Shown: positions 1 to 10,286 of the stretch, in pieces
Position numbering within the stretch: position 1 is the stretch's first letter
How the letters are laid out: each line of letters opens with the position of its first letter
Assembly: GCA_003707065.3 (NCBI GenBank)
Contig: PPXM03000005.1
Coordinates: 972,501 to 1,036,500 of the forward strand
Length of the DNA stretch: 64,000 bases
Direction: 5' to 3'
Source of the DNA: Trigonopsis variabilis
Lineage: Eukaryota; Ascomycota; Trigonopsidomycetes; Trigonopsidales; Trigonopsidaceae
Notes under the pieces: model-generated
Databases searched by the model: none
What the model was told of the DNA's origin: nothing
What the model saw: only the letters and a program-made list of their open reading frames with translations
Position numbers and translations under genes: made by a program

Positions 1-1255
1 AAAAATCAATCACAAGTGCCTCCCCCGTGAACTTGTCCCAGAAACATTTCCCATCCAATGGCAAGAACAGAAAACTACTTCGCATAGAGAAATTTACTAA
101 TGGTGTCATGACTCGACTGGAAAACATAACAGAATCACCAAATTTAAGAGGTCCCAGAATGTTGGGAGAGTTTTCTGGACTACCCACATATATCAGTCCT
201 CTGAACAACTCACGTCTTCTCAACATCGCTGCATGGGCAATTATTCCACCCATTGAATGGGCAATCACAATAGCTCCCGGCCCTTTAGTTCCATCACTTT
301 GAACTCGTGTGCTCGGGAGAGTCTCAAGAAACTCGTTTAATTTATTCGAGTTGAAATCTCCACTTAATCGCCAGTCATAAGGAAATTGATGCACTTTTAC
401 CCTAGGATTTGACTGTAACTTTTTGATCAAGTGAGCAGCTATATCAATAGGGCCGATTCCGGTCAACATAGCACTTGCGTACACCTTCTTATCCATTTCT
501 AACTCATCTTCATCCGATAGTCCAACCAACAAATTAATCCGTCGCAAGTTCAGTCCAGCCTTGAGTGGGAACCATACTTGTTTACCAGTAGCTCTATTCC
601 GAAGGATAGAGCCCCTGTAACCTCCCATAATGACCACATCTCCCGCGAAGTCTGGGAAGTCGGCTTCGTCGCTATGCAAAAGTGAAGGAATTAACGACTC
701 TTTGACTGCGCGCACCCTATTATTCTCCATCTTATGCACTCGTCTATATTCGTTCTTATCATAAATCGATGGTGTATTCGTTAAAATTCTATTCAATTCC
801 TCTCCATCTTCTTGAGTCTGAGTTAAAATATGGTTTACCTGAGCTCGGCTCGATCTCGTCGAAGACCGGCTTAAATTCCTTCCACTACCAGAAGGGCTCG
901 TTGACCTAGTCGATTCCCCAGAATGGTCCGTCAACCATAACGTCCCCGATTTAAGCACTCTCAGGGGTTTCTGAGTTATCTCGACAAAGCCGTGTTTTCC
1001 CGCGGAGAACCGACCACTGGAAAAAGGCATAGAAAAATTGAATACCTTCGAGTCGCTCGGTGTCTCAGTCTTGTGTTCACCTTCTATTTGCTGTCCTCCG
1101 ATCATATCATACGCGACTCTCTCATTCTCTTGCTCTTTCTTATGATCCGCATCTCGCTTCACACGGGACTTAGGAGCTTTCTTGACTGAGTATTCCCGAC
1201 TGAGGATCCTCCGTAGTTTATGAGCTAGTTTCTCGTCATCTGAGTCAAATAGCAT
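1..1255 (-). CDS. LCAT-like alpha/beta-hydrolase (lipase/acyltransferase), 3' part off the window
   Basis: The minus-strand frame is open from the ATG at 1253-1255 to the window edge (418 codons seen), so the C-terminus is missing. The first ~170 residues are polar, charged and Ser-rich. From about residue 195 the sequence reads as the fungal lecithin:cholesterol-acyltransferase-like family: DFAGDVVIMGGYRGSILR, then WFPLKAGLNLRRINLLVG, then the nucleophile elbow AHSMGG with Ser at about residue 334. The family is expected to hydrolyse or transfer acyl chains of lipids; the substrate is unknown for this branch. I see no signal peptide, which argues against secretion. The Asp and His of the triad would lie beyond the edge. 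No intron is needed in the visible part. The upstream DNA holds three evenly spaced CCAAT boxes (see 1445-1480). Confidence 0.8.
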   Translation of the reverse strand, partial: MLFDSDDEKLAHKLRRILSREYSVKKAPKSRVKRDADHKKEQENERVAYDMIGGQQIEGEHKTETPSDSKVFNFSMPFSSGRFSAGKHGFVEITQKPLRVLKSGTLWLTDHSGESTRSTSPSGSGRNLSRSSTRSSRAQVNHILTQTQEDGEELNRILTNTPSIYDKNEYRRVHKMENNRVRAVKESLIPSLLHSDEADFPDFAGDVVIMGGYRGSILRNRATGKQVWFPLKAGLNLRRINLLVGLSDEDELEMDKKVYASAMLTGIGPIDIAAHLIKKLQSNPRVKVHQFPYDWRLSGDFNSNKLNEFLETLPSTRVQSDGTKGPGAIVIAHSMGGIIAHAAMLRRRELFRGLIYVGSPENSPNILGPLKFGDSVMFSSRVMTPLVNFSMRSSFLFLPLDGKCFWDKFTGEALVIDF

Positions 1256-1716
1256 TGGGCGTCCACAGTTCGGGAAAGAAAAGATTTGCCGATGAGATAA
1301 CACAAACCAGGTCCAGATACCGAATTAAACGGTCGTTACCGATACATCAACGGTTACCCGGAACCTACGGCGAAACTTAACCTCAGGAAAAACAGCAGAA
1401 CTAAGCAAGAGCAAATCAAATATAAGATTCATCCTTGATTCAAAGTTTGATTGGAAGCTTGATTGGAAGCCTGATTGGAAGAGATACCTTGTTCAGAGGA
1501 TGTCGATATAGTAAAGATTCCTTATTTTTAATTCAGATCAAATATCAATCATTGATTATCTCGGTTAATATTAATGGATGAATTAAGAAAGTAGATGCCT
1601 AGTGAAATTGGAGTTCCGGAGTGTAATGAAAAAAAACATCCCAGGGAACGATGAGATTTTTTTTCCGTATGAGCACATCTATCCATCCCATATTGTAATA
1701 TACCCGCTCATCTCAA
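1256..1716. other. Intergenic: promoter of the LCAT-like gene and 3' flank of alpha-actinin
   Basis: Both neighbours are on the minus strand, so this 461-bp gap is the 5' region of the LCAT-like gene. Its one clear structure is the 3 x 12-bp tandem repeat at 1445-1480. I see no coding exon or RNA gene. Confidence 0.6.
1445..1480 (-). promoter_or_regulatory. Three tandem CCAATCA boxes at 12-bp spacing
   Basis: Three 12-bp units, G(T/C)(T/C)TGATTGGAA on the plus strand, lie end to end. Read in the direction of the LCAT-like gene, each unit gives TTCCAATCA. CCAATCA is the preferred core of the HAP/NF-Y CCAAT-binding complex. The array is 190-225 bp upstream of the gene's ATG and each box is about one helical turn from the next. 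Binding is inferred from the motif only. Confidence 0.55.
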
Positions 1717-3567
1717 CTATAACAACTCTTTCAAGTAGGCCACAAAATCTAGCTGTCCATCTTGAGTTTTTGGCATGTTCTCGACCAAAGACTTTATAAG
1801 TTTCTCAGGAAGTAAAGCATCTCTAAGTTCTGATTCTGAAAAGAAGGTCTTTCCTTCAGACATTTCAAGGAATGCCTCCAAGACCTGATCAGGAGAGTTT
1901 TGATCTTGAGTGACGTCTACAAGAAAGTTGATAAACTGTTGGAAAGATACCAAATCGTTTCCTTGACTGACTTCTGAAAATATCTGATCGGTCTCTTCTT
2001 GAGAATAAACAAGACCTAGACCAGCCAGAGCGGCTGCGAATTCTAAAGGCTTCAATGCATTTCGCTGACTTTTATCAAAATACCTAAAGACTGATTCAAA
2101 CTCTTCTAGTTGCATAGGAGTTAATTTAGTCATCGATCGAGCCACAATCTGATTCTCAATGAATGATAATTTACTGAGAATTGCCGAATTAGCGAGCTCG
2201 TACTCGAAAGACAGTTCATCGTAAGTATAAGTAGTGAAAGGGTTTCCTTGGATTTGTGCTTGCTCACATAAGTTGGACAGATCTTTGAGATTCTCCAATA
2301 AAACTTTGAGCGATTTCAGATCTTTCTCGACTGTAGTAATGGCCTCCAGCTGAGTCTCTAATTCTCCTTCTAAACTTTGGATAGTCAGTTGAACCATATC
2401 TAAAGATAAAGCAAACTCATTAGCATTTTTAGCAAAGTCATTCTGTAGAGATTGCTTAATTGAGTTAATGTTGGCGGAAACAGCTTGAGAATAACTTCTC
2501 TCGGCTTCCAACAGCTTGACCCAGCCTTTCTGCAAAAGATCTAAAGAGCAATCAGCAGGAGGCGAATACTGTCTTAGACCATATAGAGATAACTTTGTCT
2601 TTATGTTGCCTAGAATGGTCGCGAGATCGATTTTTTCGATAGTCCATGATCGCTTAAGAGTATTCTTATAGTTGACAAATTCAAGATATTGGTCTCTTGC
2701 CGCTATATAGTTATCTGAAAGAGTTGTCTTCGACCATTGTTCCATCTGATCTCCCATTGCTTTAAGCAATGCCCGGATGCGGTCTTCAAAAGCATACTGA
2801 AGTCTTTTGATTGAATCCACAGTTTCAACAAACGACTGAATTCTTCTAGAAGCAGTTTGCATTTTATCCATTTCGTTTAGCGCATGATACCAATACGCCA
2901 GATAAGTTACCACCGAGCGTTCATCTGGGTGCTCCACCATTATATCATCAATATCTAGCAGTTGGGGGATTCCTATCTCTTTTGTAGCCAAATCAAAAAC
3001 AAGAGATAAGTTTCCCTTGACATCAGTTTTATCTAAAGAATCGTAATCAATCAGATCGGGGCGGTAGTGATCTAATAAAGCACAAAACGCCAGTCCGTCG
3101 TTCCAACTAGCACCAAAATCCTTAATCTCAACTTCATTATAAAGAGTAGTATTGCGCTGACACCACAATAGGAGTCCCTCTTTGGCTGATCCGCCCTGCT
3201 CATCAACAATGGTTTGAATATCAAATCTGACAATCAGCGTCCACATCAATCCTAAAATCAGCTTAAGATTCCCGTCCAGAATATCTTCTGCTCCTATCGA
3301 ATATAATTGAATCCCTCGGTTGTGGATAAATCTTAATGCTATATTCAGATTTTCGGCTTTCTGGACCCTAAGTCGCGGTTTTAATGCAAATTCCCCTAAC
3401 GATTCCTCCCCTATTATCTCCAATAACTGAATCAATCGGACACCATCGCCTAAATCCTTGCTGAGATCTTTTAATGGCTCAATGCCTTGTTCTTCGAGTC
3501 GCGCATTGGCCCACCGCAGAAAGGCCTTGTGTTGACTGTTGACCCATTCCGCAGGCTGATTTTTCAT
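1717..3567 (-). CDS. ain1: Alpha-actinin, actin cross-linking protein
   Basis: A single exon of 616 residues, close to the length I recall for fission-yeast Ain1. Two calponin-homology domains (about 10-115 and 125-230) form the actin-binding unit; CH1 begins with HKAFLRWANARLEEQG. A shortened coiled/spectrin-like rod follows (about 235-470), then a C-terminal EF-hand module (about 480-616). The first EF loop, DKSQRNALKPLE, has Arg and Ala at usual calcium ligand positions, so calcium binding is doubtful. The family cross-links actin filaments, in fungi at the cytokinetic ring and cortex. The gene is absent from Saccharomyces cerevisiae, so it helps place the organism. Fimbrin is excluded because there are two CH domains rather than four and the EF hands are C-terminal. 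Confidence 0.92.
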   Translation of the reverse strand: MKNQPAEWVNSQHKAFLRWANARLEEQGIEPLKDLSKDLGDGVRLIQLLEIIGEESLGEFALKPRLRVQKAENLNIALRFIHNRGIQLYSIGAEDILDGNLKLILGLMWTLIVRFDIQTIVDEQGGSAKEGLLLWCQRNTTLYNEVEIKDFGASWNDGLAFCALLDHYRPDLIDYDSLDKTDVKGNLSLVFDLATKEIGIPQLLDIDDIMVEHPDERSVVTYLAYWYHALNEMDKMQTASRRIQSFVETVDSIKRLQYAFEDRIRALLKAMGDQMEQWSKTTLSDNYIAARDQYLEFVNYKNTLKRSWTIEKIDLATILGNIKTKLSLYGLRQYSPPADCSLDLLQKGWVKLLEAERSYSQAVSANINSIKQSLQNDFAKNANEFALSLDMVQLTIQSLEGELETQLEAITTVEKDLKSLKVLLENLKDLSNLCEQAQIQGNPFTTYTYDELSFEYELANSAILSKLSFIENQIVARSMTKLTPMQLEEFESVFRYFDKSQRNALKPLEFAAALAGLGLVYSQEETDQIFSEVSQGNDLVSFQQFINFLVDVTQDQNSPDQVLEAFLEMSEGKTFFSESELRDALLPEKLIKSLVENMPKTQDGQLDFVAYLKELL

Positions 3568-4716
3568 TATATTTCTTCTATAATCCTTCCTTTTTTCCTA
3601 GTTTTCGTCTTTTCTCACGTGTCCTGAAAAGGGTTTTATCTCTGTAGCTCGGCGTTATCAATCAGAATAAATCGACCCGTCAGGTCAGTCGACAAGCCAT
3701 TCTTTTGGGGGCCCGACCCCCAGTTGTAGAATTGGCCAAAAAGCTTCACTAAGACTACGATGAATAAATAACTATTTGCTCTACTAGGTTTGAATCGAAA
3801 TTTGACTTCATTCTTCGCATTATACTCACTAGACTCAAATTTACTAATACCTTCCTTCCTTCAATTTCTTATCGGAGATAATTATCATTCTCATTTACTG
3901 AGCAACCATTTTCTTGCTTCATGTTCTGCTTCATATTCTGCTTCTTTGTGCTAAGGAATATCAGCCACTGGGAATAATTAATCATCTTCTCCGTTCACAG
4001 TCCGACATGCTCCATGAAAAATTTCCCGAAGGCATAGACTTACTCTGATAATGAGACTTACGAGATAATATTTAAAGGCTCTGAAATTGCAATCCCGTCC
4101 TGATGTATATAAAAATGGCTTGTTTCTATCAATAGATCTGGCAATGATGTGTTTCGGCCCGAGTCCTCCAGATACCGTTACGTCCAACCGTTCCTTAATC
4201 TATCCTAAAATGGCAAGACCATAACGAAACAACTAAATAAGGTAAAATTTCAGCTTTCCAGTCTGTTTTGGAAGTGCGTCTTTGGAATGCTATGACAACT
4301 TAAAGCGTATTATGATAGTTTTCGTAGAGGTATTATTTGCGCGCCCTTGCCTAAGCAAATGGTAAGGTTCTACGACACAGTATTAAATTCCTTCGCGCAA
4401 CCTTTCAGATCCTGTTATAGGGAAATGGAAACAGCTTTGTAAATAACACCCGGATACCATTTAAATACCATTCGAAACTAGCCACTACTACCAGTTTATA
4501 CAATCGCAAGCGCTTATTAGCGTTCTACTACTCAGTAAAAAACACTCCCGAAATCGAAGCGCTCGTATATTTTAGGCGGCACATTGCATCCGGGTTGGAT
4601 TCATCTTGTATCTTCAGGTACTTCTTGACTTGGACTATGGGCTTTACTGAAAGCTTGCTGACATCTGTCACTGGTTGCTACATCATCTTCCCACATAACC
4701 TAGTTTACCCAGCCTG
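3568..4716. other. Intergenic region between divergent genes; one GC hairpin, no gene seen
   Basis: This 1.15-kb gap holds the promoters of alpha-actinin (minus) and the gene at 4717 (plus). A 6-bp perfect inverted repeat, TGGGGG-cccga-CCCCCA, lies at 3706-3722, about 140 bp upstream of the alpha-actinin ATG. A 69-codon open frame at 3978-4187 has no recognisable similarity and I do not call it. Confidence 0.5.
3706..3722. repeat. GC-rich inverted repeat in the alpha-actinin promoter
   Basis: The arms TGGGGG and CCCCCA flank a 5-nt CCCGA centre. This is the only strongly GC-rich element in the AT-rich gap. It could be a regulator site or a hairpin; nothing else supports a function. Confidence 0.35.
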
Positions 4717-5829
4717 ATGAAAAGACTAAAGACAGTAAGAGAGAGAACAGCTCGGTTCATCTTTCAAAAACGATATTTGTCTATGCCAAAGGCCAATATT
4801 TATCCCCTCACATCGTCTGAATTATCCGACGTGAAACGAAAAATAGAATTAAATCTGTCGCGAAATTTGGAGGCGGCGAATCAAAGTGAGATCAAAGTGC
4901 AAGGACACTTTATGAGTGTGCTGGGATTACTAAACTCGCATAAGTATAAGGCAGATAAATTATTATTGCCGAATAAAGGATGGATTCGTTTTCTTCAAGA
5001 TCTTAGTCAACTGGGAGATATTGAAAGTAAAGCGAGCTACGCTCAAGAGCTTATAAATAGTGGTTCATTGACCCCCAAAATGGGGACTGCTCTGATAACC
5101 GGGGGCCATTTAGCTGCTGATCATGTTTATGAAATGGTATCTAAAAATTTCAGTCATGGATGGTCCAAAGATACTGTTATGGAATTTGCCATATATTGTG
5201 GCTCAAAAAGTACGAAAGTGGCTGATATCATTGCTGATTTGTTGTTCACTGACTTTATCCCGTGGATGATGAGATCTAGCAGTACTATCCCTGGAGACTC
5301 ACTAAGGCAAGGACCAAGAGTGGATAGAAAACTACGAGCGATGCCGTCTTTGTGGGTTGTTATTATGAAGCAAGGCCGCTACGATTTAGTCGAACGAGCG
5401 CTCTCTTCTTTTTTATCAGAAGCTGGGGCAACTGACCTCTTCCCTCAGAGACAGATCCAACTGGAAGAATGTATCAATAGCATATTCTGTGCTTGCCATA
5501 ACCTCGCCTACGATAAATCCACTGTCAGGCTTAAGTATGAGATTGAGGATTACGTACTTGGGCCCACGGGACGGCGTCTTTTCACTCTTCCTCATCGATT
5601 CCTTTATGAAGTTAATAGGGCCTTACATCTTTCAGAAATTCCTTCGATAGATGTGCCTCTTATGTGGAGTAGCGTCAAACTACCTATGTGGGCTTGGCCA
5701 TTATCTAAAGGCTCTTCCGTTGCTTCGAAAGTCGAATCCTTGAGTGATAGACTACTAGCTGACCAAAATGGCCTGGCGGTCAATCTTCAGCGACTTGTTC
5801 AGCAGTTTAATTTGGCTTACGATAAGTGA
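4717..5829 (+). CDS. Hypothetical protein, probably mitochondrial
   Basis: An intronless frame of 370 residues that I do not recognise. The first 20 residues (MKRLKTVRERTARFIFQKRY) are rich in Arg/Lys with no acid except one Glu, as in mitochondrial presequences. The rest is a soluble, mostly helical-looking sequence without a transmembrane segment; the spacing of hydrophobics resembles helical-repeat proteins such as those acting in mitochondrial RNA metabolism, but no PPR signature is clear. A second ATG after the basic stretch (residue 23) could give a shorter form. The reading frame is long and uninterrupted and codon use looks like its neighbours, so the gene is likely real. Its function is unknown. 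Confidence 0.65.
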   Translation: MKRLKTVRERTARFIFQKRYLSMPKANIYPLTSSELSDVKRKIELNLSRNLEAANQSEIKVQGHFMSVLGLLNSHKYKADKLLLPNKGWIRFLQDLSQLGDIESKASYAQELINSGSLTPKMGTALITGGHLAADHVYEMVSKNFSHGWSKDTVMEFAIYCGSKSTKVADIIADLLFTDFIPWMMRSSSTIPGDSLRQGPRVDRKLRAMPSLWVVIMKQGRYDLVERALSSFLSEAGATDLFPQRQIQLEECINSIFCACHNLAYDKSTVRLKYEIEDYVLGPTGRRLFTLPHRFLYEVNRALHLSEIPSIDVPLMWSSVKLPMWAWPLSKGSSVASKVESLSDRLLADQNGLAVNLQRLVQQFNLAYDK

Positions 5830-5922
5830 AAGGCGAGACATCCTCCCATATAATGATCAAAAACTGTTACTACCCCTCATTGGTCTTGCAGATGCATGTT
5901 ATGAATAAACTTTCCGAATAGT

Positions 5923-6417
5923 TCATATCTCAAAGACACATGAGTCAAGCCCTGACTCTATCAATGCCTTCTCCGTATAGGGCCAGGGAACGCGAAATAA
6001 GCCCGCGTTGATTTTAGGCATGTTTATTGGCACTGACTGCGATTCGTTGAAGAATCTAATATATCGAGGATCTTTTAATTGATCTCCCAGATCCTGCATA
6101 GCCAACTTTGTATATTTAGCGATACTGGACGGTTCATCGGTGTGTGCACCGTAGCCCTTTGATGTAAAAAGACAGGCGATCAAGTAATCTTCAGAGTCAC
6201 CAGACTGTACGCTCTCGATTAACTGACAAGTGCCCACTAGTTCTTCAGGCTTCTTGGATTTACAGAAGTCTTGGTGGACCTTATAAGAGCTAGGGAATTT
6301 TCGACGGAAAATGGCAGCAATTCCAGCACCCCAACTTCCGTAGCAATTACAGGCATGAGCTAAAACAGCAGGAGGTGCTTTGGAGAATAAATCACCCTTG
6401 ACGTAGTTGACAGACAT
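5923..6417 (-). CDS. POA1: Macro-domain ADP-ribose 1''-phosphate phosphatase
   Basis: A single exon of 164 residues formed by one macro domain. The opening MSVNYVKGDLFSKAP, the loop CNCYGSWGAGIA and the C-terminal MPKINAGLFRVPW align well by eye with yeast Poa1, which removes the phosphate of ADP-ribose 1''-phosphate left over from tRNA splicing. The length is close to the yeast protein (177). It shares a 153-bp divergent promoter with COQ8 at 6571. A general ADP-ribose-binding macro protein is the alternative, but the glycine-rich loops match the Poa1 branch best. Confidence 0.88.
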   Translation of the reverse strand: MSVNYVKGDLFSKAPPAVLAHACNCYGSWGAGIAAIFRRKFPSSYKVHQDFCKSKKPEELVGTCQLIESVQSGDSEDYLIACLFTSKGYGAHTDEPSSIAKYTKLAMQDLGDQLKDPRYIRFFNESQSVPINMPKINAGLFRVPWPYTEKALIESGLDSCVFEI

Positions 6418-6570
6418 TCTAAAGATGAATGATCGTTACGGGTTGGACGTCAGCAAAGCCAACACACAACACTGGCGTTGGTCCCCAGGAACACAGAACT
6501 GTTACCCGAGCTTGATCTGTTACCATTCACCAATCACCAGGTGGTCCATTAGCTAAGTACACGAAGACCG

Positions 6571-8451
6571 ATGTCAGGAAGGAGGGTATACGATGCTTAT
6601 AGCGTCTTCCAAGCGTCCTTAACGGTACTCATTAATTCCACAAAATTGGCAGACAAGGATGTACGGTATTTTCTATCCAATTTCCTATTCACCAAGGACA
6701 TATATGGTGTCAGGGAATCGAAGCCGAAGGGAAATACTCGATCGGGCTCTGGGGACACAAACTTTGGCTTTTCGGCAAGCAATTCAGTATCCTATGCCTC
6801 TCTAAACCTGAGTGGACCATTTTCTGTTTCTCCGGGCCAGCTAAGGAATCTCAATGAGCCCGCAAACGACGAAGGTGCTATAAAAAGTCGAACAATTGAA
6901 TCGGAACTTCCAGGACCTCCAGGCATTCATGATCGAACTTCAGTTCCCAGAAGAAAAGATAAGAGTCCTTCGATTGGCATCAATTCATTACGAGCTTTCC
7001 GCCAAGAGGTAGACTTATCGATTGATCCAGCTAACGGAGGGCGGCGGGAATTCTCTACAATATCAACTTTACGAAATAAAGACGATGATGAAAAAAACCG
7101 ACCATCGAAGATGAGTGAATCGGCTGTCCCGTCAACGAGGATTGGACGATTATTCCACTACGGATCGCTTGCTGCTGGCTTAGGATATGGGATGGTACAA
7201 GAAGGGATTAGAAGATATCAAGGGCATGAAGAAGGAGGCTCAGGATCTCTTCTCCTCTCTCCAGCGAATTTGGAACGCCTCGTAAAGAAATTATCGCAAA
7301 TGAGAGGAGCAGCATTAAAATTAGGACAGATGCTCAGTTTTCAAGATGCAAATTTCCTCCCTCCCGAGATCAGAACTATTCTCTCTCGGGTCCAAGATAG
7401 CGCGGATTACATGCCCCGACGGCAACTGGGCAAGGTGATGTCAGGAGACCTTGGACCGGACTGGAAATCTAAGTTCTCTGAATTTGATGAAACTCCAATG
7501 GCTGCGGCAAGTATCGGTCAGGTGCATGGTGCTCGTTTGCTGGATGGAAGTCCAGTTGCAGTGAAGATACAATATCCTAATATTGCCCGTTCCATTGAAT
7601 CAGACCTTAGCAACTTAGGCTTACTTCTCACTGCGTCAAAATTGCTACCGAAAGGACTTTATCTCGAAAAGACTCTCGAGAATGCCAGAGTCGAACTTGG
7701 TTGGGAATGTGATTATAATCGGGAACGGCGATGCATTAAGAAATTCCAAGAGTTACTCGCAGGGTATGACGATTTTGTTGTTCCCAAGGTTTATGATGAA
7801 TTAAGTGGGCCTCATGTCTTGACAATGGAGCGAATGTGGGGAGTGGGCATCACAAAACCAGAGACCTTGGCTATGCCACAAGAAAGTCTTGACTGGATAG
7901 CGGGCGAGGTCATGCGACTGTGTCTGCTCGAGCTTGCAACCTTCCGATTTATGCAGACCGATCCCAATTGGACCAACTTTCTTTACAATCAAAAGACTAA
8001 GAAGATCGAACTGTTGGATTTTGGTGCCAGTAGACCTTTCGCGGAGGATTTTATGAACAATTATTTAAACGTCTTACGCGCAAGTGCGAGAGGTGATCGA
8101 AAGCAAGCCGAGGAATATTCATACCGATTAGGATACTTGACTGGATACGAATCTCCTTCTATGGTCCAGGCTCACGTTGACTCTATAATGGCACTTGGAG
8201 AGCCATTCAGAGAGAGTCTTTTGGATCAAAAAGACCGTCGGTTTGATTTTGCCGATCAGACCATTACTGATCGCGTAAGAAGTCAGATTCCGGTGATGTT
8301 GCGACAACGTCTGACGCCTCCTCCAGAAGAGACTTACAGCCTACACCGGAAACTATCCGGGGCTTTTCTTCTCTGTGCTCGCTTGAAAGCCAAAGTGGAT
8401 TGCGTGGATATGTTCAAGGACATTGTTGGATTTGAAGAGGTTATCGAGTAG
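6571..8451 (+). CDS. COQ8: Atypical kinase/ATPase of coenzyme Q synthesis (ABC1/ADCK family)
   Basis: A single exon of 626 residues. The first ~190 residues are poorly conserved and Ser/Arg-rich, as expected for a mitochondrial leader plus spacer. The UbiB/COQ8 core follows: the family-specific KxGQ motif in AALKLGQML (about residue 250), the alanine-rich nucleotide loop AAASIGQVHGA (about 311), the ATP-site lysine in VAVKIQYP, DPNWTNFLYN and DFGAS (about 465-485). The family supports assembly and function of the CoQ synthome on the matrix face of the inner membrane. The size resembles the fission-yeast protein (about 610) more than the 501-residue S. cerevisiae one. Confidence 0.93.
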   Translation: MSGRRVYDAYSVFQASLTVLINSTKLADKDVRYFLSNFLFTKDIYGVRESKPKGNTRSGSGDTNFGFSASNSVSYASLNLSGPFSVSPGQLRNLNEPANDEGAIKSRTIESELPGPPGIHDRTSVPRRKDKSPSIGINSLRAFRQEVDLSIDPANGGRREFSTISTLRNKDDDEKNRPSKMSESAVPSTRIGRLFHYGSLAAGLGYGMVQEGIRRYQGHEEGGSGSLLLSPANLERLVKKLSQMRGAALKLGQMLSFQDANFLPPEIRTILSRVQDSADYMPRRQLGKVMSGDLGPDWKSKFSEFDETPMAAASIGQVHGARLLDGSPVAVKIQYPNIARSIESDLSNLGLLLTASKLLPKGLYLEKTLENARVELGWECDYNRERRCIKKFQELLAGYDDFVVPKVYDELSGPHVLTMERMWGVGITKPETLAMPQESLDWIAGEVMRLCLLELATFRFMQTDPNWTNFLYNQKTKKIELLDFGASRPFAEDFMNNYLNVLRASARGDRKQAEEYSYRLGYLTGYESPSMVQAHVDSIMALGEPFRESLLDQKDRRFDFADQTITDRVRSQIPVMLRQRLTPPPEETYSLHRKLSGAFLLCARLKAKVDCVDMFKDIVGFEEVIE

Positions 8452-10286
8452 ATGTAAACAAAGACCACATTTTTTTGTGTATATGTCAAACAAGGTCGCT
8501 TAACTGAATAAAAGCTCAGAGAGAAGCCCGAAGTGCTTCTGGTTATCCGTAGAACAATGAGGCAGGAAACCGGGTTGCGAGGGGACTGCAAAGGCCACAC
8601 AGTCCAGTCCAGTCCAGAGAGGGGGCAGGGCCAAATACTGAAGCGGTCGTTGGCAAGGCCGCTCCCAACCATCGAGAACTAGTTTACAATCGAAAAGATT
8701 ACGAGACCACCAGAGAAAGGAGGAGTTGAACAGAAAAAACAAGACTGACTCATAAAGAGTGCTATCTTTTTCCTTCGAATTAAGACATAGGCAATCTTCA
8801 TTTCCGAAGTTAACAAAAACTAGAATTAGTTAGCAAAGAAATAAACGTGAAAAAAGATTTGCTGTATTGCCTAGGCTGGAAAATTTCTCCGAATAAGGAG
8901 ATGAGGGGAACGTGGGCGAGCACCCTCCCTCTCACCTGTTCAAGCCCACGATGACCTTGCGAGGGAAATCTGGGGTAGATTGATAGACAGAATTGACCTT
9001 TGCCAAAAAAGGATAACAAGGTCATCACGGTCTCTCAATTGTGATGAGAATGAGGTGACTAGGTTTTGAACACAGCAAAGGTCCAAATCTATCGTAAGGC
9101 TAAATTTCAGTATTGTGTAATACTTTGCGATAACGAGATAGAGTTAGGTGATTGAAAAAGTTAGAGATTAAACAAACGCCTATCGTAGTGGCATTAGTTT
9201 GATGAAGTTGCATGGGCAAATTAGAAGCTAGAAAGGGAGACAGTAAGCTAGTTAATCTTTTAAACAACCCAGGTACGTGCTATGATGCGTACGTTGACAA
9301 CCCCGTTACGTTGATCTGTTGGGCGTTACTACTAGAAAAATCTAGACCCTCTATATTTAGTTAGGGTCAGCATACTACGACTGCACGCTTCAGAAAGGGC
9401 GATCCGTTTATATGCACCACCGTGGTCGTTACAATATAAATGCACTATGATGATCTGGATCGACTGGACGCATAAGAATGAAACGTGCTTACAAGTTTAG
9501 TAAGATTAGGCCATCTTCCGCAAAAAGACAGCATATCCTCTCCATTAATACCGTTTTTTAGATGGGCTAGAACAACGACGCACGAGTTACAGACATTAAA
9601 TTCGTGATTAATCAATCGATCATCTTGTTTCTCCAAGATTTTATTGACTCATAACCTTTACAGGCCTGCAAGGTACGTCCAGTAAAATAATATAGTGCCC
9701 GTTTTTAAACAGAAGTAGATCACCTTGGTGGTGAAACAGACACAAGAAGAACAATGAAAAGATTTTCTTAGTATTGCAGATGGGTAGGAATGTCACTGAA
9801 TTCGCGCTTGTTTCATGCGTCACTAAATTTTTTTGACAATAAAAATATGATTTGCAAGGACCACACGTGTCTAGTCCATGAACTCTCGTCATCTCTAGCA
9901 ATCTGTCCCCCGGTAACTACGATGAGTCATTAAAAGGCCAAATAAGGCAGGGTGGATTGCCGGCAATAGGTGAGGAGACCCTAGAATGGTAACATCAGGA
10001 CACGCGGCTGAGATCATAACCACGTTTCTATGCATCATCACATTTGCCCTAACAACGAACCATGGTGTGTTTTTGCGTGCTTGTTGCCAAGGACCCCACC
10101 ACGATCGCTTTATAAAGTCCCTCGCTCCCCTCTCGACCTCAGCAATTTTTTCTTTGTCTCCACTCGATCATCAGTCTATCATTTTGCCATTTTATCAATA
10201 CTATTGATATCTTGATTATAGATCTACCTTACTCATTCGTCTAATTGGATTTGTTTTTCTTTTCTCAAGAATTCCAATCTTCGGTA
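8452..10286. other. Long gene-free region upstream of ECL1
   Basis: Some 1.8 kb without a convincing gene. Small frames on the minus strand (8334-9028, 9445-9901) and on the plus strand (9986-10215) have no recognisable similarity. The last 200 bp hold a TATA box and a pyrimidine-rich start-site region for ECL1. Short inverted repeats occur, for example GACCCT/AGGGTC at 9345-9368. I saw no tRNA or other known RNA. Confidence 0.5.
10111..10116 (+). promoter_or_regulatory. TATA box of ECL1
   Basis: TATAAA, in the context gcttTATAAAGtcc, is followed by a long C/T-rich stretch (about 10118-10180), a typical yeast core-promoter layout. It lies 171 bp before the ECL1 ATG. The C/T stretch includes CCCCT, the complement of the stress element AGGGG, which would suit a stress-induced gene; that part is inference. 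Confidence 0.5.

Noticed and set aside
1717-3567. Fimbrin (SAC6) as identity of this gene
   Set aside because: Only two CH domains, followed by a rod and C-terminal EF hands, which is alpha-actinin.
8500-9028. Minus-strand frames and CAGTC repeats downstream of COQ8
   Set aside because: Short overlapping frames without similarity; the CAGTC repeat is only three units.
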